From assembly GCF_000340965.1 (NCBI RefSeq), contig NZ_ANAY01000006.1, positions 307,704 through 371,703 on the forward strand: DNA of 64,000 nucleotides. Direction: 5' to 3'. Below the pieces are notes generated by a model, which was not told the DNA's origin, ran no database searches, and saw nothing but the letters and a program-made list of their open reading frames with translations. Each line of letters begins with the position of its first letter. The stretch's first letter is position 1. The translations under genes were made by a program, and so were the position numbers. Below are positions 16,359 to 25,926 of this stretch, one piece after another. The stretch is from Nocardiopsis kunsanensis DSM 44524. Its GTDB lineage: Bacteria > Actinomycetota > Actinomycetes > Streptosporangiales > Streptosporangiaceae.

Positions 16359-19202
16359 CTAGCGGTGGGCCGGGTCACCGTGGCACTTCTTGAACTTCTT
16401 GCCGGAGCCGCACGGGCAGGGCGAGTTGCGTGAAGTGCCCGCGTACTCGTCGGTCGACTCGCTGTGGCGCTCCACGGAGCCGTCCTCGCTCGGGGCCGAG
16501 TACTGGAGGCGGTCGGGCCGGTCCTCGCCGAAGCCCGGCACGAAGACGTCCTCGGCCTCCTCCGCTTCGGTGGAGGGCGCGTCGGCCGTCACGGCCTCCT
16601 CGTCCTCCTCCACCGCGGTGGCCACGGCCGCGGCCCCGGTGTCCCCGCCGACGGCACCGGCGGTCCGGGCCGCCGCGGCCGGGGACAGGGACTGCCCCTC
16701 GTTCTTGCGTACCTGGACCTCGACGTTGAAGACGAAGCCGACCGATTCCTCCTTGATGGCCTCCAGCATCTCCTGGAACATGTCGAAGCCCTCGCGCTGG
16801 AACTCGATGAGCGGGTTGCGCTGGGCCATCGCACGCAGGCCGATGCCCTCCTGGAGGTAGTCCATCTCGTAGAGGTGCTCGCGCCACTTGCGGTCCATGA
16901 CCTGGAGGATCACGCGGCGCTCGACCTCGCGCATCGTCTCCTCGCCCAGTTCGGCCTCGCGGGCCTCGTAGGCGGCCTGGGCGTCCTCGACGACACGGTC
17001 GGCGATGACACGGCCGGTGATGTTCTCCAGCCCGCCGTTCTCGTCGATGAACTCGTCGACGGTGAAACTGATCGGGTAGATCTGCTTGAACGCACGCCAG
17101 AGCCTGTCGAGGTCCCATTCGACGGAGTCCCCTTGGGCCGTTTCCCCGGAGACGTAACCGCGCAGGACCTCCTCCAGCATCTCCATCATCTGGTCGCGCA
17201 GATCCTGGCCCTCCAGGACCTTGCGGCGCTCGGCGTAGATGACCTTGCGCTGGCGGTTGAGGACCTCGTCGTACTTCAGGACGTTCTTGCGCGTCTCGAA
17301 GTTCTGGGTCTCGACCTGGCCCTGCGCGGAGGCGATCGCCTTGCTGACCATGCCGGATTCGATGGGCTGGTCCTCGGGGATGTTCAACCGCTCCATGAAG
17401 ACCTCGAGGCGCGAGCTGTTGAACAGGCGCAGCAGGTCGTCCTGCAGGGAGAGGTAGAACCGCGAGATCCCGGGGTCGCCCTGACGGCCGGAGCGGCCGC
17501 GGAGCTGGTTGTCGATCCGGCGGGACTCGTGGCGTTCGGTTCCGAGCACGTACAGACCGCCGGCCTCGACGACCTGCTCGTGCTCGTCCTCGTAGTCCTC
17601 GGTCGCCTTCTTCAGCGCCTCGGGCCAGGCCTCCTCGTACTCCTCCGGGGTCTCCAACGGGCTGAGACCGCGTGCCTGGAGCTCCTCGTCGGCGAGGAAG
17701 TCGGGGTTGCCGCCGAGCATGATGTCGGTACCGCGGCCGGCCATGTTGGTGGCCACGGTGACGGACCCGAGCTTGCCCGCACGAGCGATGATGGAGGCCT
17801 CACTCGCGTGGTTCTTCGCGTTGAGGACCTCGTGCTTGACGCCCTCCCGCTTGAGCATGCGTGAGAGCAGCTCGGACTTCTCCACGCTCGTGGTACCGAC
17901 CAGGACCGGCTGGCCGGCCTCGTGGCGCTCGGCGATGTCCTCGGCCAGAGCCTGGAACTTGGCCTCTTCACTCTGGTAGACGACGTCCTTGGCGTCCTCA
18001 CGGATCATCGGCTCGTTGGTGGGGATGGGCACCACACCGACGCCGTAGGTCTGGTGGAACTCGGCCGCCTCGGTCTCGGCCGTACCGGTCATACCGGCGA
18101 GCTTGTCGTAGAGGCGGAAGTAGTTCTGGAGGGTGACCTTGGCGAGAGTCTGGTTCTCGTCCTTGATCTTCACGCGTTCCTTGGCCTCGATGGCCTGGTG
18201 CATGCCCTCGTTGTAGCGCCGCCCCGCCAGGACACGTCCGGTGAACTCGTCGACGATGAGGACCTCACCGTCCTTGACGATGTACTCCTTGTCCTTGTGG
18301 TAGAGCTCCTTGGCCTTGATCGAGTTGTTGAGGAAGCTGATGAGCGGGGTGTTGACGGCCTCGTAGAGGTTGTCGATGCCCAGCCAGTCCTCGACCTTGG
18401 CCACGCCCTCCTCGGTGATACCGACGGTGCGCTTCTTCTCGTCGACCTCGTAGTCCTGGTCGGCCTTGAGGCGGGGAGCGATCTTGGCGAACTCGGAGTA
18501 CCAGCGCGAGTTCTGCTCCGAGGGGCCACTGATGATCAGCGGGGTGCGCGCCTCGTCGATGAGGATGGAGTCGACCTCGTCGACGAGTGCGAAGAAGTGA
18601 TCGCGCTGGACGGTGTTGTCCAGCGACAGCGCCATGTTGTCGCGCAGGTAGTCGAAACCGAACTCGTTGTTGGTCCCGTAGGTGATGTCGGCCCGGTAGG
18701 CGGCCTTGCGCTGCTCCTGCGTCATGTTCGGGCCCACCACACCCACCTCGAGCCCGAGGAACTGGTAGACGCGGCCCATGTTCTGGGCGTCGCGCCGGGC
18801 GAGGTAGTCGTTGGTGGTGATGACGTGGACACCACGGTCGGCCAACGCGTTGAGGTAGACCGCGAGGGTTCCGGTCAGGGTCTTGCCCTCACCGGTCTTC
18901 ATCTCGGCGATGTTGCCGAGATGAAGCGCTGCGCCACCCTTGATCTGGACGTCGAAGTGGCGCTGCCCCAGGGTGCGCTTGGCCGCTTCCCGGACGGTCG
19001 CGAAGGCCTCCGGAAGGAGGTCGTCCAGCGATTCACCGTCCTGGTGGCGTTCCTTGTACTCCTGCGTGAGGTCTCGCAGTTCTTCGTCGCTGAGGTCGGT
19101 GTACTCGTCCTCGAGCGAGTTGACCTGGTCCTTCAGCTTGTTCAGCCGGCGCAGGATCTTTCCCTCACCCGCGCGCAGGAGCTTACTGAGTATCCCTGGC
19201 AC
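16359..19202 (-). CDS. secA: Preprotein translocase ATPase SecA
   Basis: A 947-residue SecA, close to the usual actinobacterial SecA1 length. It contains MKTGEGKTL (Walker A), [16 protein letters not shown] (Walker B) and [13 protein letters not shown] (helicase motif VI). The C-terminus is a SEC-C zinc motif, [14 protein letters not shown], that binds SecB-type partners or ribosomes in other bacteria. A variable acidic linker lies before it. It drives post-translational protein export through SecYEG. The start is GTG 19202 with GAAGGA just upstream. It is the first of the conserved secA-hpf-comF-lpqB-mtrB-mtrA series. Confidence 0.98.
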   Translation of the reverse strand: MPGILSKLLRAGEGKILRRLNKLKDQVNSLEDEYTDLSDEELRDLTQEYKERHQDGESLDDLLPEAFATVREAAKRTLGQRHFDVQIKGGAALHLGNIAEMKTGEGKTLTGTLAVYLNALADRGVHVITTNDYLARRDAQNMGRVYQFLGLEVGVVGPNMTQEQRKAAYRADITYGTNNEFGFDYLRDNMALSLDNTVQRDHFFALVDEVDSILIDEARTPLIISGPSEQNSRWYSEFAKIAPRLKADQDYEVDEKKRTVGITEEGVAKVEDWLGIDNLYEAVNTPLISFLNNSIKAKELYHKDKEYIVKDGEVLIVDEFTGRVLAGRRYNEGMHQAIEAKERVKIKDENQTLAKVTLQNYFRLYDKLAGMTGTAETEAAEFHQTYGVGVVPIPTNEPMIREDAKDVVYQSEEAKFQALAEDIAERHEAGQPVLVGTTSVEKSELLSRMLKREGVKHEVLNAKNHASEASIIARAGKLGSVTVATNMAGRGTDIMLGGNPDFLADEELQARGLSPLETPEEYEEAWPEALKKATEDYEDEHEQVVEAGGLYVLGTERHESRRIDNQLRGRSGRQGDPGISRFYLSLQDDLLRLFNSSRLEVFMERLNIPEDQPIESGMVSKAIASAQGQVETQNFETRKNVLKYDEVLNRQRKVIYAERRKVLEGQDLRDQMMEMLEEVLRGYVSGETAQGDSVEWDLDRLWRAFKQIYPISFTVDEFIDENGGLENITGRVIADRVVEDAQAAYEAREAELGEETMREVERRVILQVMDRKWREHLYEMDYLQEGIGLRAMAQRNPLIEFQREGFDMFQEMLEAIKEESVGFVFNVEVQVRKNEGQSLSPAAAARTAGAVGGDTGAAAVATAVEEDEEAVTADAPSTEAEEAEDVFVPGFGEDRPDRLQYSAPSEDGSVERHSESTDEYAGTSRNSPCPCGSGKKFKKCHGDPAHR

Positions 19203-19440
19203 TTCCTTCGCGCTCCTCGCACATCACGGTTGGCCCCACGTCCGTGGAGCGTGTACCTGGGGCCCCGCTGACCGCTGGCCGCGGCACACAGCCGGGGTTC
19301 TGGGGCCTGGGTCACCCATCCTAGAGGACCCTTGCCGTAGCTCCGTCGGACTCGTCGCACAGTTCCGGGTGCACTTCCGGTCATTGGGACACAACGCATG
19401 GGCCGGGGCCGGATGTTCCCCTGTTCACCTGCGTCGATCC

Positions 19441-19493
19441 GAACACTTGGTGCACTCCGGCCTCACTGGGTAGGGAGGGGGCACGAAGTGTTC
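19441..19493 (+). repeat. Inverted repeat upstream of a small membrane protein gene
   Basis: GAACACTTGGTGC (19441-19453) and GCACGAAGTGTTC (19481-19493) pair at 12 of 13 positions around a 27-base spacer. The right arm ends 20 bases before the ATG at 19514 and a few bases before its AAGGGGG site. It could be a paired operator or a 5' leader hairpin. The remaining 300-base gap between secA and this gene holds nothing else recognisable. Confidence 0.5.
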
Positions 19494-19513
19494 CATCGGA
19501 GTAAGGGGGACCC

Positions 19514-20041
19514 ATGGACGCACGGTCGAGAACACAGAACCAGGCCCGGGGCCCGGTGGCCGACCGCCCCTCCGTTCCGCGGCAGGGGACCGACCCCGCC
19601 ATCGGGGGTGACTGGGGCGACGTCCAGGACCCGGTGGCCGACGAGCAGAACGCGATGCGCTGGGAGCAGCACCACCCCGGCGACCACGAGGGGTTCGGAC
19701 GCATCCGCGGATTCCAGCGCCAGGGCGGCGCGTTGGCGCCGACCAGCCGACACCGCGGCAGGATCAGTTCATGGGTCGTGGTGGTGCTCGGCTGCGTGGG
19801 CTTCGCTCTGGGGGGACTCTCGCTCGCCATGGGCTGGGCTCTGATCCCCCTCGTCCTCGGTGCGGTCATGCTGGTGGCCGCGGCGATCGTCGCTTTCGCC
19901 TGCGACATCCTCACGGACGTCGTACTGGATTCTCCCCGCGAAGAGCCCGAGGAGGCACACCAGACACCCCTGCACCGCATCAAGTCGATGACGCGCAGGG
20001 AACGCAAGCGCGAACGCAAGGCCGCTCGCGCAGCAGGCTGA
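19514..20041 (+). CDS. Small two-TM membrane protein of unknown function
   Basis: 175 residues. An acidic, disordered N-terminal ~85 residues (IGGDWGDVQDPVADE) is followed by two adjacent hydrophobic segments (about 87-105 and 108-130). The C-terminus is strongly basic (MTRRERKRERKAARAAG). No known domain is recognised. AAGGGGG lies a few bases before the ATG. It sits in the conserved secA-hpf interval, which suggests a vertically inherited lineage gene. A basic cytoplasmic tail next to membrane helices could bind lipids or nucleic acid, but this is speculation. Confidence 0.75.
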   Translation: MDARSRTQNQARGPVADRPSVPRQGTDPAIGGDWGDVQDPVADEQNAMRWEQHHPGDHEGFGRIRGFQRQGGALAPTSRHRGRISSWVVVVLGCVGFALGGLSLAMGWALIPLVLGAVMLVAAAIVAFACDILTDVVLDSPREEPEEAHQTPLHRIKSMTRRERKRERKAARAAG

Positions 20042-20053
20042 CCCGGACCCGAC

Positions 20054-20091
20054 GAGGGGCCGGCACCGGGAGACCCCGGCGCCGGCCCCTC
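20054..20091. terminator. Bidirectional terminator hairpin
   Basis: GAGGGGCCGGC-A-CCGGG and CCCGG-C-GCCGGCCCCTC pair with one internal mismatch around an AGAC loop. The hairpin separates the 19514-20041 gene from convergent hpf. Confidence 0.75.
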
Positions 20092-20122
20092 TCTCGTGTC
20101 GGGTGCTCGGAGGGCGCTCTTC

Positions 20123-20797
20123 CTAATCGACCAGTCGGAGGACCCCGTAGTCGAAGCCCTTACGGCGGTAGACCACGCTCGGGGCGTTCTTGGCTTCGTC
20201 GTGGAAGAGGTAGAAATCGTGCCCGATGAGTTCCATCTCCATCAACGCCTGGTCGATGCTCATGGGCTTGGCTCGGTGGAATTTCTCCCGCACGACCACG
20301 GGTGCCTCACCCTGGGTGTCGAGCTCGAGGAACTTGTCGGAGAAGCGCCCGTCGACCGCGGCGCCGTCGACTTCTCCTTCGTCGCTCTCACGCTGCGCCG
20401 GGGGTGCGGCGCGCTCGGCGGTGAGGGTTCCGGGCAGGTCCCCGGGGAGGTCGGCGGTGGCGGCCGCCACGGAGACGGGAGTGCGGTTCCCGCGATGGAC
20501 CTTGCGGCGGTCCGCCGACTTGCGCAGGCGGGCCTCGACCTTGTCGATCGCCATGTCCAGGGCACCGTAGCGATCTGCGGCCGCTGCTTCACTGCGGATC
20601 ACGGGCCCGTCGGAGTGAATGGTCAGCTCAACCCGCTCGCGGACGTCCGCGAGCTTGGGGTTGCGCTCCTTGGACACCTCCACGTCGACGCTCATGCCCT
20701 TCTTCTCCCACTTGGAGAGCTTGTCGAGCTTGGTATCGACCTGCTGTCGAAACTTCTCGCTCACACCGGTGCGTCGACCCTTGACGATGATGTCCAT
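20123..20797 (-). CDS. hpf: Ribosome hibernation-promoting factor, long form
   Basis: 224 residues. The N-terminal ~100 residues form the S30AE/HPF domain that binds the 30S decoding region. A linker rich in Ala/Pro follows. The C-terminal ~55 residues (MSIDQALMEMELIGHDFYLF, then the VYRRKGFDYG block) are the dimerisation domain that makes 100S ribosomes in species with long HPF. GAAGGGGG precedes the ATG. It protects ribosomes in stationary phase and is usually stress-induced. Two palindromes lie just upstream (20817-20833 and 20854-20873). Confidence 0.95.
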   Translation of the reverse strand: MDIIVKGRRTGVSEKFRQQVDTKLDKLSKWEKKGMSVDVEVSKERNPKLADVRERVELTIHSDGPVIRSEAAAADRYGALDMAIDKVEARLRKSADRRKVHRGNRTPVSVAAATADLPGDLPGTLTAERAAPPAQRESDEGEVDGAAVDGRFSDKFLELDTQGEAPVVVREKFHRAKPMSIDQALMEMELIGHDFYLFHDEAKNAPSVVYRRKGFDYGVLRLVD

Positions 20798-20816
20798 AGG
20801 ACCCCCTTCATCGCGT

Positions 20817-20873
20817 GGCCGTCAGTGACGGCCAAGCTGGCTCTGCATCCCCATTTCCGTCAAGAGACGGAAA
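20817..20873. promoter_or_regulatory. Two related palindromes upstream of hpf
   Basis: GGCCGTCAgTGACGGCC at 20817-20833 is a perfect 8+1+8 palindrome. TTTCCGTC-aaga-GACGGAAA at 20854-20873 is a perfect 8+4+8 palindrome. Both contain the arms CCGTC/GACGG; their centres are about 38 bases apart. They lie 20-76 bases before the hpf ATG. They may be paired operator sites or leader hairpins. Neither is followed by a U-run. Confidence 0.5.
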
Positions 20874-21458
20874 AAGGGTGTCGCGCTCTGGCCCCCTTCC
20901 GTTGCCGGTCCGGTCAAGTCCGGTGGGTTCACGGCTCGGTTGAAAAGGCGTATACCCACGCGCGGCACGGTCATCACGCGCCCCACGTCGGTCTTTGCAC
21001 ATGGCTTCCGCATCTCGGGAGGGTATGAGTGGCCCGTCGGCGACAGGCCGAGCAACTCTGCGGTACCGGGCGTTCCTGGAGACGGGATGTAACGGGGAAC
21101 TCGGGAAGGGCGGCGGAGGCCGCCGTTCCCGACGGCCTCCACGGGTCGGTATGCCACCCGCCCGGCCGACCTGGTCTTCGTCCCCACATCCGCCTGCTGA
21201 GGGGGTCGCCGCTCTTGTTCGCGACTACTGCCCTTCTCCCTGCCGTGAGGGACATCGGGACCCTCCGCGGGGCAGGACTTACCTCTAAGGCGCACCGTGA
21301 TCGGTCGACGAAAAGTCGCCTTACGTGGGCCGTTTCGCCTGCGCCTGGCCTCGGCTTGCCGGATCTGCTCGTCGGTGTTCCCGCGAGCTTCGTCTCCGGC
21401 GCAACCACGGACCCGGACGGGTGCCATACCTGGACGGTAACCCCTCCAGCGGCTGATG
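20874..21458. other. 585-base gap between hpf and comF without a confident gene
   Basis: The region is less GC-biased by codon position than real genes here. It holds a hairpin at 21102-21131 (CGGGAA, mismatch, GGCGGC / GCCGCC, mismatch, TTCCCG), about 330 bases past the comF stop, which may end comF transcripts. A minus-strand frame of 93 codons from ATG 21255 has a decent GGAGGG site, but its Arg/Pro/Ser-rich translation matches no family I know. The hpf promoter and possibly a long hpf leader should be here. Confidence 0.4.
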
Positions 21459-22241
21459 TCAGGTGCTGGTTGTCCACCCGAACCCCGGGAACACCCCACG
21501 ACCCCCTGCACACACGGACTTTCCGCCCCCGGGATGCCCCGGGTAAAACCTTTGTACGGACCCCGTGTACCGGCGGCTCTCGTTGAGCACGACCGCACCG
21601 ACCACACGTAGACCCGCTGCGTTCAGCGCCCGGGTCGCCTCGGCGAGGGTCGAACCGGTGGTGAGCACGTCGTCGACCACGACCACGGGCGAGCCCCGCG
21701 CACGTACGGCAGCGGCATCGACGGTGAACACCCCGGTCCGGTTGCGCAGGCGTTCCCTGCGCCCGAGACCCACCTGCCGACGGGCAGTGCAGCGGTAACG
21801 CAGCAACGGGGCCACACGCCCGGCCCGCGCTCCCCCGGACGCGGCCAGAGCCGCCTCCGCCAGCGCGGCGACCGTCCCCTCCCCCGTCCCGCGCCCACGC
21901 GAGGGCACGGGCACCAGGACGATCCCCGGCCCGGACCACCCCGTGGCCTCGTAGACCCGGGCCAACCGCTCCCCCAACGGGGCACGGAGGCCGTCGGCAC
22001 CGGTCTCCTTGTGAGCGAGCAGGACCCGCCGGTCGTGGCCCTCGTGCGGTCCCGCCGCCCATACCTGGGGGCAACGCGGGCGCGGCGTACAGCGCCGCGG
22101 ACGGCGGTCCAGGCGGGCACGGCACCGGGAGCACAGGGGCCCGTCGGGGCCGGAGCATCCCGCACAGGTGTGGGGAAGGAGCAGTTCGAGCAGGGCGGCG
22201 ACGGCACATCGCAGGGCGCGGAACAGGTGACGGAGGTCCAT
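21459..22241 (-). CDS. comF: ComF-family phosphoribosyltransferase-like protein
   Basis: 260 residues. An N-terminal zinc-ribbon-like stretch (CAGCSGPDGPLCSRCRARLD) precedes a phosphoribosyltransferase fold with the PRPP loop VVVVDDVLTTGSTLAEA. In naturally competent bacteria ComF aids DNA uptake; in actinobacteria its role is unclear. The ATG at 22241 gives the usual N-terminus; a GTG at 22301 would add 20 residues of low-complexity sequence. The gene follows lpqB in the mtrA-mtrB-lpqB-comF series. The C-terminal ~40 residues (after SRRYTG) are Gly-rich and unlike the family. Confidence 0.85.
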   Translation of the reverse strand: MDLRHLFRALRCAVAALLELLLPHTCAGCSGPDGPLCSRCRARLDRRPRRCTPRPRCPQVWAAGPHEGHDRRVLLAHKETGADGLRAPLGERLARVYEATGWSGPGIVLVPVPSRGRGTGEGTVAALAEAALAASGGARAGRVAPLLRYRCTARRQVGLGRRERLRNRTGVFTVDAAAVRARGSPVVVVDDVLTTGSTLAEATRALNAAGLRVVGAVVLNESRRYTGSVQRFYPGHPGGGKSVCAGGRGVFPGFGWTTST

Positions 22242-22317
22242 GTTTGAAGGATCACCGGGCCGGCCGCTCCCCGCATCCCCCGATCCGCCACCTGTGGACA
22301 ACCGTGACCGGTTCGGC

Positions 22318-24186
22318 TCAGCCGGGGAAGGTCGGCGCCACGCCCTCGACCGCGCTCTGCCAGTTCAGACGGTCGTTGGAAACCCAGATGCTGCCGTCGT
22401 CGGCCCCGGCGATGAGTGGCTGTCCGGGTGCGCCGGAGATGGCCACCATGCCCGGGAGCGAGGACCCGGTGCTCGCCGGAGGGCTGCCGCCGTCCACCGG
22501 GACCAGGAACGCCTGGCTGGTTCCCCCTTCCCTGGAGCCGAGGATGGCGAGCTGGTCACCGGAACGCCAGGACACGTCGATGATGTCCTCGAGCTCGCTC
22601 GCCAGGGGGATGAAGCCGCCGACGGCCACTTGGTCCCCGTCGGCGACCACACGTCCCACTTCCAGGGACCGTTCGCCGTCGATCTCGGTGATCGCAGCGG
22701 CGCGGGTGCCGTCCCGTGAGATCTGGAAATCGACCAACGAGCGGTCCCGGAGTTCGGGAAGCCCGACCCGTACGACCTCGTCGCCCCCGCGCAGCAGCCA
22801 CAGGGCGGAGTCACCCGGCTCGGGCGGCTGTGCCTCGCCGTCGATGGTGGGCTGCTCGTTCCGGGAACGGTCCGCCTCGTCCTCGTCGCTCTCGGGCTGT
22901 TCGGTCTCCTCCACGACCCACAAGTGGCCGTTGACGTCCCAGGAGACCTCGGTGAAGACCCCCTCGTCCAGGACGGTCTCGTACTCGGCACCGGGGCTGA
23001 CGAAGCTGGTGACGACCTGGCCGCCGCCCAGGGTGATGCCCGCGACGGTGCTCTCGTCCATGGAGAGCGCGAAGGTCTCGATGGGCACGTCGCCGGCGCC
23101 CAGGGGGCCGGCCACACGCTCCACGTCGTCGAAGTTCTCGTTCTCCCAGTCGCCGGCCGACCAGAGCTGGCCGTCGTGGGAGTAGTAGGCACGGCTGCTC
23201 GAGGTGGTCGCGCTCGGGCTCACCCCGGCCCAGAAGTCGTCGCCGGGGCGCGGGCGGTCCTCGCTCTCACCCTCGGTGCCGGGGAAGTCCACTTCGGTAC
23301 CGTCGACCCTGAGGGTGAACTCCTGGATGTCGGGGATCTGCCGCAGGGTCCAGGCGACCTGCGCACCCATCTCCACGGTGTCCGGGTCCTCTCCCTCGGT
23401 GTCGACGTCCACGGCCGCGCTCTCGTTGTCGACCTCGAGGTCGGTCTCGGCGTCCTCGGGGAAGGCTGAGCGCACGGCCGGCCCCAGCCAGTCGCTGGGC
23501 CCGTCCATGAGCTTGGTGAGGAGGCGTTCGGCGAGTTCGCTGTTGCTCACCGGCAGGTAGACGGGGTCGGGCACCAGGGCGGTGCCCTCGGGGTTGAAGT
23601 AGTAGAGGTTGAACGGGCGGTGGGTCCGTTCGACGTCGAGCTCGCTGAGGATCAGCTCGTCGGGCATGTCCTGGATACGCCACTCGCCGTCGGGGTCACC
23701 GTTCTCCCGGGCCAGCTGGAAGGTGGCCTCGAACAGGCCCTCGTCATCGTTGGGGGCGTACTTGCCGCTCTGGTCGATGGTGGCCACCAGGGAGCTGCGC
23801 AGACTCACCGTGGCGGTCAGACCGTCGGGGCTGATCTCGGGGTCCAGGTCGACGGTGTCCAGGTCCCGGAAGATCTGTACCGACCCGTCGGGTGACCAGG
23901 ACTCCTCGAGGCCGGGGAGCATGTAGCTGCGGGCTGCCTTGTGGTTCTCCTCGAAGCTGCCCATGTCCTTGAGGAACCCGTTGACCAGGCCCTCGGGGGT
24001 GACGCCGGGCTGCGGGCCGGCCGGCAACAGCCGCACGTACCCGCCGTAGGGGTCGGAGGTGACGTCGCCGCCGTCCCCGGGCACGACGGGCCCGGTGGTG
24101 GGCACTCCGGAGCAGGAGGCCAGCAGTACGCATGCGGCGGCCGCGGTCAGGGTCGAGCGGGTCCGGCGGCCGAGGGCGGTTCTCAT
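22318..24186 (-). CDS. lpqB: Lipoprotein LpqB
   Basis: 622 residues. A lipoprotein signal peptide has a Tat-like RRTR start and lipobox LASC with Cys25. A GerMN domain (about residues 190-300) and a C-terminal beta-propeller-like region follow. LpqB interacts with the MtrB sensor outside the membrane and tunes MtrA signalling in mycobacteria. The ATG at 24186 overlaps the mtrB stop by four bases. An acidic stretch at about 430-455 is a low-complexity insertion. Confidence 0.95.
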   Translation of the reverse strand: MRTALGRRTRSTLTAAAACVLLASCSGVPTTGPVVPGDGGDVTSDPYGGYVRLLPAGPQPGVTPEGLVNGFLKDMGSFEENHKAARSYMLPGLEESWSPDGSVQIFRDLDTVDLDPEISPDGLTATVSLRSSLVATIDQSGKYAPNDDEGLFEATFQLARENGDPDGEWRIQDMPDELILSELDVERTHRPFNLYYFNPEGTALVPDPVYLPVSNSELAERLLTKLMDGPSDWLGPAVRSAFPEDAETDLEVDNESAAVDVDTEGEDPDTVEMGAQVAWTLRQIPDIQEFTLRVDGTEVDFPGTEGESEDRPRPGDDFWAGVSPSATTSSSRAYYSHDGQLWSAGDWENENFDDVERVAGPLGAGDVPIETFALSMDESTVAGITLGGGQVVTSFVSPGAEYETVLDEGVFTEVSWDVNGHLWVVEETEQPESDEDEADRSRNEQPTIDGEAQPPEPGDSALWLLRGGDEVVRVGLPELRDRSLVDFQISRDGTRAAAITEIDGERSLEVGRVVADGDQVAVGGFIPLASELEDIIDVSWRSGDQLAILGSREGGTSQAFLVPVDGGSPPASTGSSLPGMVAISGAPGQPLIAGADDGSIWVSNDRLNWQSAVEGVAPTFPG

Positions 24187-25910
24187 CCGTCGTCCTCTCC
24201 GTCGTCGGGGAGGGGGGTGAAGTTCTGTCCCAGGGCGATCTCCGGCGGGACCAGCGGCAGCGGTGAACCGCGCAGCTCCGTACCGGAGGTGCGCGGCAGG
24301 GAGAGCCGGAACCGCGATCCCTGGCCGGGGAGGCCCCAGGCCTGCAGCCAACCGCCGTGCAGGGTCGCGTCCTCCTTGGCGATCGACAGTCCCAGGCCGG
24401 TGCCCCCGGTGGTGCGCACCCGCGAGTAGTCGGCCCGCCAGAAACGGTCGAAGCACAAGTGCTCCTCGCCCTCCTTCAGGCCCACCCCGTAGTCACGCAC
24501 GGCCACGGCGACGGCGTCGCGGTCGCCGGCGGCACTGACCACGACCTCCCCGCCGTCGCTGTGCTCGACCGCGTTGACCACGAGGTTGCTCAGGATGCGG
24601 TTGATACGACGGGTGTCGAACTCGGCGTCACAGGGCTCGGCGGGCAGACGCAGCACGATCTTGACCCCGCGCTTCTCGGCGATCTGCTCCGCGTCCCCGA
24701 CGGCTTTCATGACGGAGTCACGGATGTCGGTGGACTCGATCCCCAGGGTGGCGGCGCCGGCGTCGTGGCGACTGATCTCCAACAGGTCACCGAGGAGTTC
24801 CTCGAAGCGCTCCACCTGGCCTTTGAGCAGTTCCACCGAGCGGCGCTGGGAGGTGTCGAGTTCCTCGCGTTCGTCGTGGAGCAGGTCGCCGGCCATCCGG
24901 ATCGTGGTGAGCGGTGTGCGCAGTTCGTGCGAGACGTCGGAGACGAACTGGCGTTGGACCTTGGAGAGCTCCTCCAGCTCCTGGATCTTCTCCTGGAGGT
25001 TGCCGGCCATCCCGTTGAAGGAGACCGCAAGTCTGGCGAGGTCGTCCTCGCCGTGCACCGCCATCCGTTCGGAGAGTTCACCCGAGGCCAGGCGTTCCGC
25101 CGACTGCGCCGCCGAACGCACCGGTGTCACCACCAGGCGGGTGACGACGAAGGCGATGAGGCCGAGCAGGATGACCAGCAGGACGCCCACGAGCGCGAGG
25201 GTGCCCTGCACCAGGTCGAGGATCACCTGCTCGTGCTGGAGCGGGAAGATGTAGTAGAGCTCGTAGGCGTGTGTGAGCTCGGAGCCGACGACCAGGGCGG
25301 GCTCGGAGGAGCCCTCCATCTCGATGCTGGTGTAGGTGTGGTACTGCTGCTCCGACCCCGACTGGCGGATCTGGTCGATGAGCCGCTGAGGCACGCTCTG
25401 CTGCTGGACCGAGTCCTCGTCACCGGTCGCCCAACCGGTCTCGTCACCGACCGAAGGCATGATGACGACCCCGTAGAGCCCGGTGTCACCACTGCGGCTG
25501 GTGAGCTCGCTGGTGATGTTGTAGAGCAGTCGGTCCCGGTCCCCGACCTCGTTCTCCTGCAGTTCGGCCAGGGCGTAGTTGAGCCCGGCCCGGTGGTCGT
25601 TGACCGCCGTGTCGATCTTGGTGTCCAACAACCCGCTGCGCACCTGTGTGAGCATGACGTAGCTGAGTCCGACCATGACCAGGAGGGAGAGCACCAGGGT
25701 CGTGGAGATGACCCTCAGGTGCAGCGAACGCCGCCACCGGTTCTGTACACCCTGAGCGAGGGCACGGGCGGCACGCTGGGCGAACAGGTAGGCACGGGTC
25801 AGCCCCGAGTTCCCGTCGCGCCCGTCGTCCCCGGACGTGTCGGAGGAAGGGGCGGGTCCTTCCTCCTCGGGGCCGGTCTCCCGTACGTCCTCCTGGGAGG
25901 TTGCTGTCAT
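24183..25910 (-). CDS. mtrB: Sensor histidine kinase MtrB
   Basis: 575 residues. A cytoplasmic N-terminus precedes TM1 (about 70-90), an extracellular sensor loop, TM2 (about 225-250), a HAMP domain, and the HisKA motif FVSDVSHELRTPLTTIR. An HATPase domain follows with NLVVNAVEHS and TTGGTGLGLSIAKE. It phosphorylates MtrA and controls cell wall, division and osmotic responses. It lies 16 bases after mtrA and overlaps lpqB. A Pro-rich C-terminal tail of ~35 residues follows the kinase. Confidence 0.97.
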   Translation of the reverse strand: MTATSQEDVRETGPEEEGPAPSSDTSGDDGRDGNSGLTRAYLFAQRAARALAQGVQNRWRRSLHLRVISTTLVLSLLVMVGLSYVMLTQVRSGLLDTKIDTAVNDHRAGLNYALAELQENEVGDRDRLLYNITSELTSRSGDTGLYGVVIMPSVGDETGWATGDEDSVQQQSVPQRLIDQIRQSGSEQQYHTYTSIEMEGSSEPALVVGSELTHAYELYYIFPLQHEQVILDLVQGTLALVGVLLVILLGLIAFVVTRLVVTPVRSAAQSAERLASGELSERMAVHGEDDLARLAVSFNGMAGNLQEKIQELEELSKVQRQFVSDVSHELRTPLTTIRMAGDLLHDEREELDTSQRRSVELLKGQVERFEELLGDLLEISRHDAGAATLGIESTDIRDSVMKAVGDAEQIAEKRGVKIVLRLPAEPCDAEFDTRRINRILSNLVVNAVEHSDGGEVVVSAAGDRDAVAVAVRDYGVGLKEGEEHLCFDRFWRADYSRVRTTGGTGLGLSIAKEDATLHGGWLQAWGLPGQGSRFRLSLPRTSGTELRGSPLPLVPPEIALGQNFTPLPDDGEDDG

Positions 25911-25926
25911 GGGGACACCGGCCGGA

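Noticed and set aside
20854..20880. Hairpin followed by AAAAA upstream of hpf as an intrinsic terminator
   Set aside because: The A-run is on the wrong strand and side for a U-run in either direction, so I list it as a possible operator.
20974..21255. A 93-codon minus-strand frame upstream of hpf with a GGAGGG site
   Set aside because: Translation is Arg/Pro/Ser-rich with no domain and weak codon bias; kept only as a note in the gap entry.
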